DNA of 56,012 nt from Streptomyces regalis (GCF_001509475.1 NZ_LLZG01000394.1:1-56012); one strand, 5' to 3'. Positions 1 to 8,699 are shown, numbered from the stretch's first letter. The notes: generated by a model from the letters alone, not told the origin. A program made the numbers and translations.

Positions 1-99
1 CGCAGAGCACGAGCGGCAACGCGGCCTGACAGACACGGGGTCATATCTCAGACTCCCACCAACACCCCTCTGCCGAGCACTTATTGAAATACGGGCCCC

Positions 100-480
100 A
101 GCGGTGCCGGTGTACTGGCGCTGGACGCCGACTGTGTGCGTACCCTTCTTCAGGTCGCCGGTCTCGTCGACGACCAGCACCGCGTCGTCGGCCCGCAGAT
201 GCTCGATGACGAAACCGCGGACGTCGTCGCGGACCGCATCGGCGTCCCACTTGGCTCGGGACAGCAGGTGCTGCAGACCGTACGGGGACGCGTATCCGGC
301 GTGCTCGGCAAGTGTCCAGCAGTTCTTGCGCGGCAGGTCCGACATCAGCCCGAGGACGAACTGCCGTGCCCGGCGTCGCGATTCCACCCGGCAAAGCACC
401 CCGCGATGCGGCCCATCAGGGCCTCGAACATGTCCTGCCAGCGGGCAGGTCCTATGGTGTGGCCTGCCGTCACCGCCTGA
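100..480 (-). pseudogene. IS701-family transposase remnant (N-terminal third)
   Basis: Read on the minus strand, the stretch encodes segments typical of the N-terminal part of IS701-type DDE transposases, such as LAEHAGYASPYGLQHLLSRA and VVDETGDLKKGTHTVGVQRQ. The second segment holds the first catalytic aspartate. The start of the protein, around 470, lies in a different frame from the rest, so there is a frameshift near 390. The protein runs out near 100 with no DDE core beyond the first Asp. The gene is therefore a dead 5' fragment. No terminal repeats were seen. The family call rests on motif memory. Confidence 0.75.
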
Positions 481-599
481 TCTTCTGTCTTCACACACCG
501 ATGATCACCGGTGGCCGTACGCGTTCCCTGACAGACCCCGACCAGCAAGATCACGATCTACAGCTGGAGTATTAGGCGGCGAGGGGAGAAGGAATCTTC

Positions 600-929
600 T
601 TGAAGTTGTCTACTGAACCGATTTGACGTGCGTCGATGCGGTTCCCCGTGTCTCTGACCTGCAAGGATCGGCCTTTCAGGGCCTTTCGGGATCGTGTCGC
701 ATTACGTAGCCGATTCTCCCCACGCGCCCCCAGAGCGGTTCGTACTCCCCAGATCCTCCCCAGAACAGACCGTCAGATGGCAGGCGCTGGCCCTTGGGCG
801 CGGCTGTTCGTCGCATAGAGGCTCCGGGCACACTACGTGACCGTTGGCAGAGCGACGTCGGTCCGAAGGCCTACCCGCCGGCCCGGCCTGCCATTCGATC
901 CTGTGCCGCGGGAAGTGACTGTCTGGGTT
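600..929. other. non-coding stretch, nothing recognised
   Basis: About 330 bases between the IS701 relic and the end of the response-regulator gene. I see no convincing coding frame, tRNA or strong hairpin. It contains one CTGACCTGCAAG word at about 654. The same word occurs upstream of the micro-ORFs at 7550 and 20818, but no micro-ORF follows here. Confidence 0.5.
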
Positions 930-2138
930 TCACATGGCGGTCCATTGGGACAACGTTTGTTCTGTCGCATCGGGATGGTTGACCGCGGGGGTGTCGACGC
1001 CTTCGTCGGTTTTGGCGTACCTGAAGGGTGTCCTCCCGGAGTTGGCCGGGTTGCCGCGTTGCAGGCCGTCGAACTGCAAGCACCGGACATCGTGGGTGCC
1101 GGGCGGCGTGTGCGTCAGTAGCCACGGGGCCAGGGGGATCGGTTCGGCGCCGTGAGGTACAACAAATGCCTGGCCGGTGATCATGGAGGTTCGGGTCGGC
1201 AGTGTGCCTGGGATGGGTTTGTCGGTTCCTTTGAGGCTCAGGGCGTCGACGGCGTATGTCGTGCCGTCGAAGGTCATGGATACGGGAACTGCGATGTCGG
1301 CACGCCATGATGATGCCGCCCGGTGGGCGAAGCGACAAAGCAGGGCGTCGAGTTGCTCGGCATCGGAGACGCTGGGTGCGCTCCTGCCGTGCGCGAAGTC
1401 GTTGCGGACGGTAATGAGTTCCTGTACTGGCCGGTGATCGCCTCCTTCGGGGACCAGCCAGGCGAGCATCCGCATGAAGTCGCTGCCGGCTCCGGGCAGT
1501 TTGGCGAGAGCCGTGCAGATGTCGAACCATGTGCCCATGCTGGGGGCCGCTAGGCGCGCGGCAGTGATGCCCCGAAGGGGGGCGGGTGGAGTGGTGCTCA
1601 GGCCGAGAAGGGCGGCGAAGCGGAAGATGGCCTCCAGGGTGTGGAGCCCTTCTATCGCCTTCTTGCCGGGGTCGGCGGTGCGTTCGTAGCGGGCGAACCG
1701 GTGAGCCAGTGGTGATGGCAGGTCGTTCCCCGCGAGAGTGAGGGCTTGGTCGTGCCGGTCGGAGAGGACTTTTGCGCACCGCTCCAACAGCTCTTCTCCC
1801 GCGTGGTCCTTGAGAACCCAGTCCGTGGCATCGAGACGCAATGCCTCGATGACTTGCTGCTTGGATCCCTCACCGGAGAGCACAAGGCTGGGAAGGCGCC
1901 AGCCGCCGTCTTTGAGCTGCCCCAGCAGCCAGAGCCCGCCCCATTCCTCGGGCGGCATCTTCATGTCGATGAGAATGAGGTCGAACGGGCGGGTTGCGAT
2001 CTCCTGCAGGGCAGTGTGCCCATCAGCAACAAAACGCAGACGCGCACCGGCTTTGTGTAGAGGGCGGCACAGGGTGCGTGCCACATCGCTCTGGTCGTCA
2101 GCGACGAGGATGCGTGCGCCTGCCAGTTGCTGGATCAT
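930..2138 (-). CDS. response regulator with HEPN-type output domain
   Basis: A 402-residue protein starting at ATG 2138, whose ATGA overlaps the stop of the upstream sensor kinase gene, so the two are translationally coupled. Residues 8-125 form a complete receiver domain: acidic pair D14/D15, phospho-acceptor D58 in LILIDMKMP, S88 in LVLSGEG and K110 in WVLKD. There is no helix-turn-helix. Residues 140-290 are helical, with a PSxGTW segment near 199-204 and RNDFAHG at 245-251. R245-N-x3-H250 is the canonical RNxxxH motif of HEPN domains, many of which are ribonucleases. The last 110 residues are of unknown fold. I infer that phosphorylation controls a HEPN effector. A non-catalytic HEPN scaffold is possible. 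Base composition is visibly less GC-rich than in the metabolic genes later in the window, which suggests transfer. Confidence 0.85.
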   Translation of the reverse strand: MIQQLAGARILVADDQSDVARTLCRPLHKAGARLRFVADGHTALQEIATRPFDLILIDMKMPPEEWGGLWLLGQLKDGGWRLPSLVLSGEGSKQQVIEALRLDATDWVLKDHAGEELLERCAKVLSDRHDQALTLAGNDLPSPLAHRFARYERTADPGKKAIEGLHTLEAIFRFAALLGLSTTPPAPLRGITAARLAAPSMGTWFDICTALAKLPGAGSDFMRMLAWLVPEGGDHRPVQELITVRNDFAHGRSAPSVSDAEQLDALLCRFAHRAASSWRADIAVPVSMTFDGTTYAVDALSLKGTDKPIPGTLPTRTSMITGQAFVVPHGAEPIPLAPWLLTHTPPGTHDVRCLQFDGLQRGNPANSGRTPFRYAKTDEGVDTPAVNHPDATEQTLSQWTAM

Positions 2139-5100
2139 GTGGACTCCGATGTCGTTGAAGTGGCGATCGGCAGGGTGATGAGCCACGCGGTGCCAGAGGG
2201 TGCGGGGGTTGCGCTGAGTTGGCCCCCGACCCGGGCCAGGAGGGTGCGCACGCCGAGGAGACCGAGTCCGTTCCCACCCGGTTTCGTGCTGCGGACTCTT
2301 TCTCCGGAGGCCAAGGCCGCTGCGACGTCGGCTGGCAGACCAGGCCCGTTGTCCGCGATCTCCACGACGGCTTCGTACTCGTCGGCCGTCCAGGCCAGCG
2401 TGATGGCACCCCCCTTGCGCAGTGCTTCGATCGCGTTGCCGACGAGGTTGTCCAGGACCGCGTTCAGCGCCCGTGCTTCGAGAGCGACGTGGACTGGGTG
2501 GCTGGCTTCGGGGACTGACAGCGAGATGTTGCCGGGGAGCCGTGTGAGAACTGCTGCCGCGTACTGGCGGAGGAACCCCCCGAGCTCGACGCTCTCAGTG
2601 CCGGCTGGCCGGAGGATCGATGTTGCCGCCCTCACACGCAGTGCCAGGGAGTGGGCTTCGTCGAGGTGTCGGCTGGCGGTGAGCTGCTGCTGCAACTGGG
2701 CGGTACGGCTTTCAGCCGGGTGGGAGGACGCGAGGCGGGAGGCGACGAGCTGGTTCTTGAGGTCGTGCAGCAGGTCTGCGACGGCAGCCCGGTACGGTTC
2801 GGGGCTGGGGCGAAGTGCGTCCACGACTGCCTGGGTTACGGGGCCAGGGTCGACGGGTGTCTGGGTGGTGCTGACGATCACGTCGATGCCGTGATCGGTC
2901 GGCATGATGCTGGTAGTCCTGCTCACCTTCGACCACAGGGCGCAGACCCCTTCGGCGGAGGAACGTGAGAGCGGTTGGGTGGAGCGGAACCGTAGATGTA
3001 GCGGACTGACGCCGACAACCTCTGCCGAGGTCTCGTGTCCTGCTGCCGTGACGGCGGACAGGGCAGCGTCGGCGGTCGCCCGTTCACGGGCAGAAATTCG
3101 CACGCCCGGCCATTGTGTCGCCGTCTTCAAGCGACCACGGTGCAGGACCCGCCAGTCGTCCACGAGTTCTGACAGGGAGATGTCCGGGTCGTCGATACCG
3201 AGGCAGCGGTAGACATCGCACAGTTGCACCAAATGCTGGAGGAAGGCTGGGTCCACGGCCTCTGGGTCTTGGAACTGCTCGATGGCATCCATGGCTTGAG
3301 CCAGCGCCGTGTCGAGCGCGCGATCGGCATCGGCCGTGGTGTCGACCGCACTCCGAAACGCCTCCCGCAGATGGCTACCCGGCTGCAGGGCGACATCGAG
3401 GCTCAACAACTCGTCGACGCCGACGGCCCACATCAGCAATGCGGCGCTGTCGGAGGCGAGATGAAGGCCGAACAGCCGTTGGCTGATCCACCGTTGTGGT
3501 GGCACGGGTGACATGGCCAGTACGAAGGCCTGCTGGGCGAGCAGAAACCGAGCCAACGACCTGTCACGTTCGTTGGCGCTGTCGAAGGAGCGGGCGGGGG
3601 ACTGATCAGCGAGTCTGTCGAGGACGTTCAAGACCAAGCGGGATATTTGGTGCTTCGCCGGGGTCTTTCCCAGAGCCGCAGCGCCATCCATCCTGGTGGA
3701 GAGGTCCAGGGCAACGCTCTCGAAGATCACTGTGGCCGCGTATCGCCGTTGGTGATCCGGGCCGGACTCACGGTACTCGTGGCGCAATTGCAGTTTCATG
3801 GCGCTCGCCGCACGTTCGAGGCGGGACGTGGGATCGATCGGCAGCGGCGCCGTGGGAACGATGAGCTGCCACAGTGACCTCCACTCCGCCGGCCATTGGG
3901 TGGCGAGAGTGTCAGGAAAACCTTCGGCTACGGATACCGCGCCAAGGACCGCTTGGAAGGCGTCCGAACCCATCTCCACAGGGATCCCCATCGAGCTCTG
4001 GCCTGCCCCAAGGAGCAGCCCAGGCGCCAGACCTGCTCGGCGAAATGCGCTGTCGAAGATGTCGTTCGGAACATGTCCGAACGGGAACTCCTCGGGCGGA
4101 TCGACGGCCAGGTGCTGAGCCGTGGCAAGGAAGTACTCATAGACGAGAACATGGGATCCGAGGAACGCGAGAACCTGATAGTCCCGTTGCCGATATCTGG
4201 CGATCATGGCCTGGTTCTCGTACGTCCATGACGCATGTATCAAGGCCTGAGACAGCAAGGGGCGTGCCTGATCAGGCAGACTGAACAGTTCCTGTAGGCG
4301 GCTCACCGCCTTCACGTGGACTTCTGGAAACGGTACTTCCAGTGCGGGAAGGCGCGGCACAGCAGTCTGACGATGCGCGGACAGAGCATTCGGTATATGT
4401 TTCCGCAGGAAATCCAGAGAAGCCTGGTGAGCGGCGGCCTTTTTACTCCTTCCTGTTCCCTCGCCACGTCGTCGACGTGAATCAGTAGCGACAGCATGGA
4501 ACATGGTGTTGTGATCAGGGCCTTCACGCCCGAACTCATAGGTGACCGCGTTGAAGCCCAGATGTTCCTGTAGGAGTTTTTTGGGGTCGCTTACGTCTCC
4601 CGCCGCTCCTTGATGCTGGGTCGTGATTAAGTCCGACACTAGTTTTCCGGCTACTTCCTCTTCGCTCCCGAGACACAGCACGCCAAGGAGTTGGCGGAAG
4701 AGGAGAGCAGTAACCTTTGCGGGAATTTCCTCCCTGCTAAGGCCGACACTCAGAGCCGCGGACTGGCGAATCCATTTCTGCTCTGCCGCCCAGGCCGGGA
4801 CGGACGAGGCGATGCTGGCGACATCTTTGCTCATCGACCCCGAAGTTGGGCTCGCAGAGTTGCGGTAGGCCTCAGCGGCCGCCGCTTTCTGCAAGAACGC
4901 TCCGCCCAGGCGGTTGAGTGCGTCCAACATGGCTTTCGTGATGCCCGGGACAGCCTTCTTGTTTTCGTAGTAGTACGAGCTGTGTACCAGCGCCAGAGCG
5001 AGGGCGTTACTCAGCCCGCGTCGGGGGGCTGTAAGCCCAAACCTGCTCAAGTGCGCCAGAGCAGGCGCAGCCTCTGTCACCCTCTCCGCGGCCGGACGCT

Positions 5101-5224
5101 CGAGTATGCCCAACAGGGCCTGCCCGTATGCCTCCCTTAGAGCTCGTAACACGATCTTGTCTTGTCGGCGGCATTGGTGAGGTACGGGGTGCCAGTCGGA
5201 TGCGGCTGGGATGATTGCTGGCAT
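2135..5224 (-). CDS. sensor histidine kinase with two RNase III-like and two dsRNA-binding domains
   Basis: A protein of up to 1029 residues, uninterrupted. Domains: RNase III-like fold 1 (about 60-200, with HSSYYYEN); dsRNA-binding domain 1 (214-276, with GPDH and SKKAAAHQASLDFL); RNase III-like fold 2 (305-445, with HASWTYEN and LAFLGSHVL); dsRNA-binding domain 2 (465-537, with GPDH and KTPAKHQ). A helical linker follows, then a histidine kinase at 805-1020 with H820 in LLHDLKNQL, N-box N930, DNGPGLP at 958-964 and GGNGLGLLG at 983-991. The RNase III signature acids are mostly replaced, so the folds probably bind rather than cut RNA. No membrane segment is seen, so the sensor is cytosolic. 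The start is uncertain: ATG 5224 overlaps the divergent gene, and codons 22-29 come from an IS tip. GTG 5152 or a later start is possible. The partner is the coupled response regulator. Confidence 0.85.
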   Translation of the reverse strand: MPAIIPAASDWHPVPHQCRRQDKIVLRALREAYGQALLGILERPAAERVTEAAPALAHLSRFGLTAPRRGLSNALALALVHSSYYYENKKAVPGITKAMLDALNRLGGAFLQKAAAAEAYRNSASPTSGSMSKDVASIASSVPAWAAEQKWIRQSAALSVGLSREEIPAKVTALLFRQLLGVLCLGSEEEVAGKLVSDLITTQHQGAAGDVSDPKKLLQEHLGFNAVTYEFGREGPDHNTMFHAVATDSRRRRGEGTGRSKKAAAHQASLDFLRKHIPNALSAHRQTAVPRLPALEVPFPEVHVKAVSRLQELFSLPDQARPLLSQALIHASWTYENQAMIARYRQRDYQVLAFLGSHVLVYEYFLATAQHLAVDPPEEFPFGHVPNDIFDSAFRRAGLAPGLLLGAGQSSMGIPVEMGSDAFQAVLGAVSVAEGFPDTLATQWPAEWRSLWQLIVPTAPLPIDPTSRLERAASAMKLQLRHEYRESGPDHQRRYAATVIFESVALDLSTRMDGAAALGKTPAKHQISRLVLNVLDRLADQSPARSFDSANERDRSLARFLLAQQAFVLAMSPVPPQRWISQRLFGLHLASDSAALLMWAVGVDELLSLDVALQPGSHLREAFRSAVDTTADADRALDTALAQAMDAIEQFQDPEAVDPAFLQHLVQLCDVYRCLGIDDPDISLSELVDDWRVLHRGRLKTATQWPGVRISARERATADAALSAVTAAGHETSAEVVGVSPLHLRFRSTQPLSRSSAEGVCALWSKVSRTTSIMPTDHGIDVIVSTTQTPVDPGPVTQAVVDALRPSPEPYRAAVADLLHDLKNQLVASRLASSHPAESRTAQLQQQLTASRHLDEAHSLALRVRAATSILRPAGTESVELGGFLRQYAAAVLTRLPGNISLSVPEASHPVHVALEARALNAVLDNLVGNAIEALRKGGAITLAWTADEYEAVVEIADNGPGLPADVAAALASGERVRSTKPGGNGLGLLGVRTLLARVGGQLSATPAPSGTAWLITLPIATSTTSEST
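5140..5156. repeat. solo copy of an IS5-type terminal inverted repeat
   Basis: The 17-mer GAGCTCGTAACACGATC is identical to the outer end of the IS at 5990-6884 (its inverse lies at 6868-6884) and to the end of the deleted copy at 8642-8658. The next four bases (TTGT) also match the end at 6884 and then similarity stops. The repeat sits inside the 5' part of the sensor kinase frame. It could mark an excised or deleted element, or a rearrangement junction that changed the kinase N-terminus. Confidence 0.8.
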
Positions 5225-5981
5225 GACACTGGACTGGTCCCGTCTGAAGCATGCCTATGGCTCCGCATCCAACCTGCCACGGCTCTTTGATGAGATCGGT
5301 GATCCCGAGCTGGCTGACGAGGCGTGGGAGGACCTGTGGGCTTCTCTCTACCACCAGGGGTCGGTGTACACAGCCAGCTTTGCCGCCCTGCCCGTTCTGA
5401 CAGACATCGCTGCCGGTCGCAAACCTGGTGGTCGCTGGCCGGCACTTGGGTTGGCCGGCCGCATCGTCGTCGAGGAGCAACAGCTTCACGAGCCCGGTTA
5501 CGTGCAGACGCGCTACCCGGCTGCGATCAACGAGCTGCACCAGCTGACCCAGAACGTCGTGGGGACAAGGCCCTTCGAGGGCGATGTAGACGACTTTCTG
5601 TACTGGCTGGAGCACCTCCTGGCATTTGAGGGGGTGCCCGTATGGAGGCGCAGACTGCGCCGTGAGGAGCATCCCGTAGTGTGCCCCTCCTGCGCACTGA
5701 GCTTGGAGATCGACCTTTCCTACAAGGGGCCAGGCACTCGCCGTCGGGACCCGAACGCGCGCTTTCGGGTTGTCGGCCGTGAGGGACCCATAGTCCACGG
5801 GGTCCGCCCGGCGGACCCCGTGGACCTGCCGCCACTGGCGTCTCGGCTGCACGATGTGGCCGTCAGGGCCGGCCAGCCAGCAACCGCAGAGCATCTGACC
5901 CACCTGTTTGGCTCCACGACGTGTCCCGACTGTGCTTCAGACTTCTCGGTGCCGGACCAGATCGCAGCCTGCCAGGCATAG
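5223..5981 (+). CDS. hypothetical protein with C-terminal zinc-ribbon cysteines
   Basis: A 252-residue soluble protein starting at ATG 5223; an in-frame ATG at 5211 is an alternative. The N-terminal part (about 3-70) contains a WSRLKHAYGSASNLP stretch and a LYHQGSVYTASFAALPVL stretch. From memory, this layout is shared by HEAT-like proteins sometimes annotated as immunity-type or hypothetical. Two CxxC pairs, CPSC near 156-159 and CPDC near 238-241, are about 80 residues apart and probably bind zinc. The gene is divergent from the sensor kinase with essentially no intergenic space, so it may share a control region and be a third component. It ends nine bases before an IS end. Function is unknown. 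Confidence 0.65.
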   Translation: MTLDWSRLKHAYGSASNLPRLFDEIGDPELADEAWEDLWASLYHQGSVYTASFAALPVLTDIAAGRKPGGRWPALGLAGRIVVEEQQLHEPGYVQTRYPAAINELHQLTQNVVGTRPFEGDVDDFLYWLEHLLAFEGVPVWRRRLRREEHPVVCPSCALSLEIDLSYKGPGTRRRDPNARFRVVGREGPIVHGVRPADPVDLPPLASRLHDVAVRAGQPATAEHLTHLFGSTTCPDCASDFSVPDQIAACQA

Positions 5982-5989
5982 CAGTCCAG

Positions 5990-6884
5990 GAGCGCGTAAA
6001 AGGATCACGCGTGGGCTTACTTGAGTCGTCTCCAGCAGATGAGGCTGGAAGCCAACGAGACGAAGGCGTCGTGGAGTTCGGTTCGGCGTTCCCAGCGGAC
6101 GGCGAGGGGCTTGAACTGGTGGAGCAGAGCGAAGGTCTGCTCGACGACGTAGCGGAGTTTGCCCAGTCCCTTGATGTTCGGGGCGCCCTTGCGGGAGATG
6201 ACCGGCAGGATCCGCCGCTTGCGCAGCTCACGCCGGTTGGGGTTGGAGTCGTATTGTCACCGAGAAGTGAGTCCGGGCGGCGCCGCGGGCGGCCCATCCT
6301 TCCGGCCACGGGCGGAATGCCATCGACGAGGGCGATGGTCTGGGTGACGTCGTTGACGTTGGCCGCAGTGGTGATGACTTTGAGCGGGGTGCCGCGTCCG
6401 TCGCAGATCAGATGGTGTTTACTGCCCGTCTTCCGCCGGTCGACCGGCGACGGCCCCGTGTCGGGGCCCCCTTTTTCGCGCGGATGTGGGAGCCGTCTAC
6501 ACACGCGCGGGACCAGTCGAGTTCGCCGGCCGCGTTGAGTTCGGCGAGCAGGATGCAGTGCAGCTGCTCGAAGACACCGGCCTGCTGCCAGCGATCCAGG
6601 CGTCGCCAGCAGGTCTGTCCGGAGCCGAACCCCAGCTCTGGGGGCAGGAGTTGCCAGGCTATGTCGTTGTGGAGCACGTACAGGACGCCCTGCAGACACA
6701 GCCGGTCCGCTACCGGCTGCGGGCCCGGCGCCTTCTCCGGCCAGGGCGGCAGCAGAGGCCCGATCAGTGCCCACAACTCGTCATCCACGATCCACGGCCG
6801 AGTACTCACACCCTGCCGAACAGCCGAATCGTCACATCGGTCACGCCGGACCAGGGCACTTCAACAAGATCGTGTTACGAGCTC
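5990..6884 (-). mobile_element. IS5-family (IS427-like) element, inactive
   Basis: The element is bounded by GAGCGCGTAAAAGGATC at 5990-6006 and the inverse of GAGCTCGTAACACGATC at 6868-6884. These are imperfect 17-bp inverted repeats with 14 of 17 matches. It contains one transposase locus on the minus strand. The left repeat has diverged and the transposase is frameshifted, so the copy should be immobile unless helped in trans. It lies just downstream of the zinc-ribbon gene. Confidence 0.8.
6010..6809 (-). pseudogene. IS5-family transposase, frameshifted
   Basis: The first half (6809 down to about 6408) encodes the DUF4096-type N-terminal domain with WIVDDELWALIGPLLPPWPE, followed by LDWSRACVDGSHIRAKKG, which holds the first catalytic Asp. 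The second half continues in another frame with HHLICDGRGTPL and VNDVTQTIALVDGIPPV, ending with a SLICWRRLK-like C-terminus. The switch near 6405 may be the programmed frameshift usual in this group. A second break near 6257, where four bases are missing compared with the copy at 8390 (GDRGYDSN region), is a real mutation. Confidence 0.8.
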
Positions 6885-7549
6885 TTATGGCTTCCACCAT
6901 GCATCCCCCACCTTTGACTCCTGTTACCCCAGGCAGAACAGTATGGCTACTTGAGGCGGCAGTGGATCAAGACCTCGAAACGGATCCGCCGCCGGCGCCG
7001 CCTGCCGCTTCCCTGGGCTGAGGAGGGTGTGGGGGCCGACGTTCCGGACCTGCTCCTGTGGGCCTGCGTACCTTCCTGATGGATGCCTGGGCGTGGCTGA
7101 ACTACAAACCTGCCATGGCCACCACGCTCGACGGCTGCCCCGCATCGGGCTCTCGTACCTGAACTGCGGGCCATGTGGCTCCCATCCGTACGTCGCCTCG
7201 CCGCCTACACCCACCCGCGCTTGGAGGTCCGCACCTGCAATCGCCGGTACATCACTTACGAAGCTGTTCGTCCCCACGAGAGAGTCGACGAGGCGTCGAG
7301 CACTGGATGCGCCCATGCTTCGGTCAGACCCTTTACCGGTCGCGATGGGCCAACCACCGGCGCAGGCAAGCCGGTTGGGCGCAGCAGGGCCGGGCCGCGG
7401 GCAGAGGATTCGGGGATGTGGCATGCCGGTGGAGTATGGGTTGGGGCGCTCATTTGACGCTCCGAGCCCGCGCAGGCACGCTTGGCGGAGTGAAAACATA
7501 GGCTTGACCTGCAAGTTCTCTGGCTCCCTCTGCTCCTGACATGCTTCCG
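6885..7549. other. non-coding stretch between IS relics
   Basis: About 660 bases in which frames on both strands are short or interrupted, with none resembling a known family. Similarity to the region before the micro-ORF at 20818 begins near 7491 with a GAAAAC word followed by TGACCTGCAAGTT and TCTGG, then leads into the micro-ORF at 7550. Otherwise I see nothing identifiable. Confidence 0.5.
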
Positions 7550-7606
7550 ATGACATCGCATGTTGAGTGTGTTGCTGTTCTGGAGCCAGCAGCGAAGGGC
7601 ATCTGA
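7550..7606 (+). CDS. conserved 18-codon micro-ORF, copy 1
   Basis: ATG 7550 to TGA 7604-7606 encodes MTSHVECVAVLEPAAKGI. Two relatives in this window (20818 and 29018) encode MTHHVECVAILEPVVKGS and MTHHVECVAILEPADKGS. Nucleotide differences among the copies fall mainly on third codon positions, which is the signature of selection on a peptide. The codon before ATG is CCG in all three and the stop is conserved. No good Shine-Dalgarno precedes it, so it could instead be the end of a larger ancestral frame. About 60 bases upstream resemble the leader of copy 2. Function is unknown. Confidence 0.5.
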   Translation: MTSHVECVAVLEPAAKGI

Positions 7607-7788
7607 CCTGCCCTTTTATAGTTCCGGTGAACCTGCTCGACGCGCTTTCGAGGGTGGGACGGGTACACCGTGTGGAGTGCGCTGCGCTCCTTCATCTGCT
7701 CAGCGCAGCGACGTTCGTGGGGTCTGCTACACGAATGGGTGACATGTGAACTGGTCTGCCCTGTGAGGTGGGTGGGAAGGATGTCGCT

Positions 7789-8154
7789 GTGCCCAATCCT
7801 TGTCCAGCAGAGTTCCGCGAGGACGTCGTGCGGGTCGCGAGGAATGGCCGCCTGGGTGTGACGATCGAGCAGGTGGCCGCCGACTTCGGGGTCCACGCGA
7901 TGGCGCTGTGGGAGTGGATGCGCCGGGCGGACATCGACGACGGGACCAAGACCGGAACGAACAGCCAGGAGAGTGCGGAACTGCGGGAGGCACGTCGGCG
8001 CATCAAGTTGCTGGAACAGGAGCGCGAGGTCCTGCGCCGAGCCGCTGCCTATCTGTCGCAGGCACACCTTCCGCGAAGAGGATCTCCCGATCGTGAAAGA
8101 GCTGGCCGCCGGCGGGTGCCCGTCACGTGCCAGGCCCTCAATCTCGCCCGCTAG
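7789..8154 (+). pseudogene. IS3-family transposase orfA with orfB missing
   Basis: From GTG 7789 the frame encodes a typical IS3 OrfA: an HTH region (AEFREDVVRVARNG, TIEQVAADFGVHAMALWEWM) followed by the leucine-zipper-like segment ELREARRRIKLLEQEREVLR. Around 8075-8230 a different frame shows the beginning of OrfB (VKELAAGGCPSR and a YYRRLDQP-like stretch). It then stops, so the catalytic integrase subunit is absent and the element cannot move on its own. Confidence 0.75.
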
Positions 8155-8321
8155 CCCTACTATCGCCGGCTCGATCAGCCGGTGCCCCCTTGCCGCAGTG
8201 GCGAGCGCTATTGGGGCCCTGCGTTGCGGCATGTCCGCGTGGTAGAAACCTGATGCTGTTCCCACGCGCTGACCGCTTCCGCCGACCAGTTGCCCTCGGA
8301 CGTTAGGAGCCCTCGGTTGTG

Positions 8322-8658
8322 AGCCGACACCGGTCCCTCGCCGGTCGACCGGCGGAAGATGGGCCGCCGGCCCGACTCGCTGCTCGGTGACAGGGGCTAC
8401 GACTCCAACCCCAACCGGCGTGAGCTGCGCAAGCGGCGGATCCTGCCGGTCATCTCCCGCAAGGGCGCCCCGAACATCAAGGGACTGGGCAACAGCTACG
8501 TCGTCGAGCAGACCTTCGCTCTGCTCCACCAGTTCAAGCGCCTCGCCGTCCGCTGGGAACGCCGAACCGAACTCCACGACGCCTTCGTCTCGTTGGCTTC
8601 CAGCCTCATCTGCTGGAGGCGCCTCAAGAAGCACCTATCATGATCGTGTTACGAGCTC
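8322..8658 (+). pseudogene. deleted inverted copy of the IS5-type element
   Basis: This is a plus-strand copy of the element at 5990-6884. The first part (8322-8359) matches the middle of the transposase. Compared with the other copy, about 110 bases are then missing at a short GGAAG repeat. An in-frame C-terminal part follows (MGRRPDSLLGDRGYDSNPNR to SLICWRRLKKHL), with the catalytic Asp and Glu regions of the DDE fold. The element end GATCGTGTTACGAGCTC lies at 8642-8658. It preserves the reading frame that is broken in the larger copy. Confidence 0.8.
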
Positions 8659-8699
8659 TGAGGCTGGGGGATTGGGGAACAGCGCCGCCCCAGGATGAA

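Noticed and set aside
640..760. Possible tRNA or attachment site near the left edge
   Set aside because: No cloverleaf can be drawn and no integrase gene or repeated att-like sequence is present.
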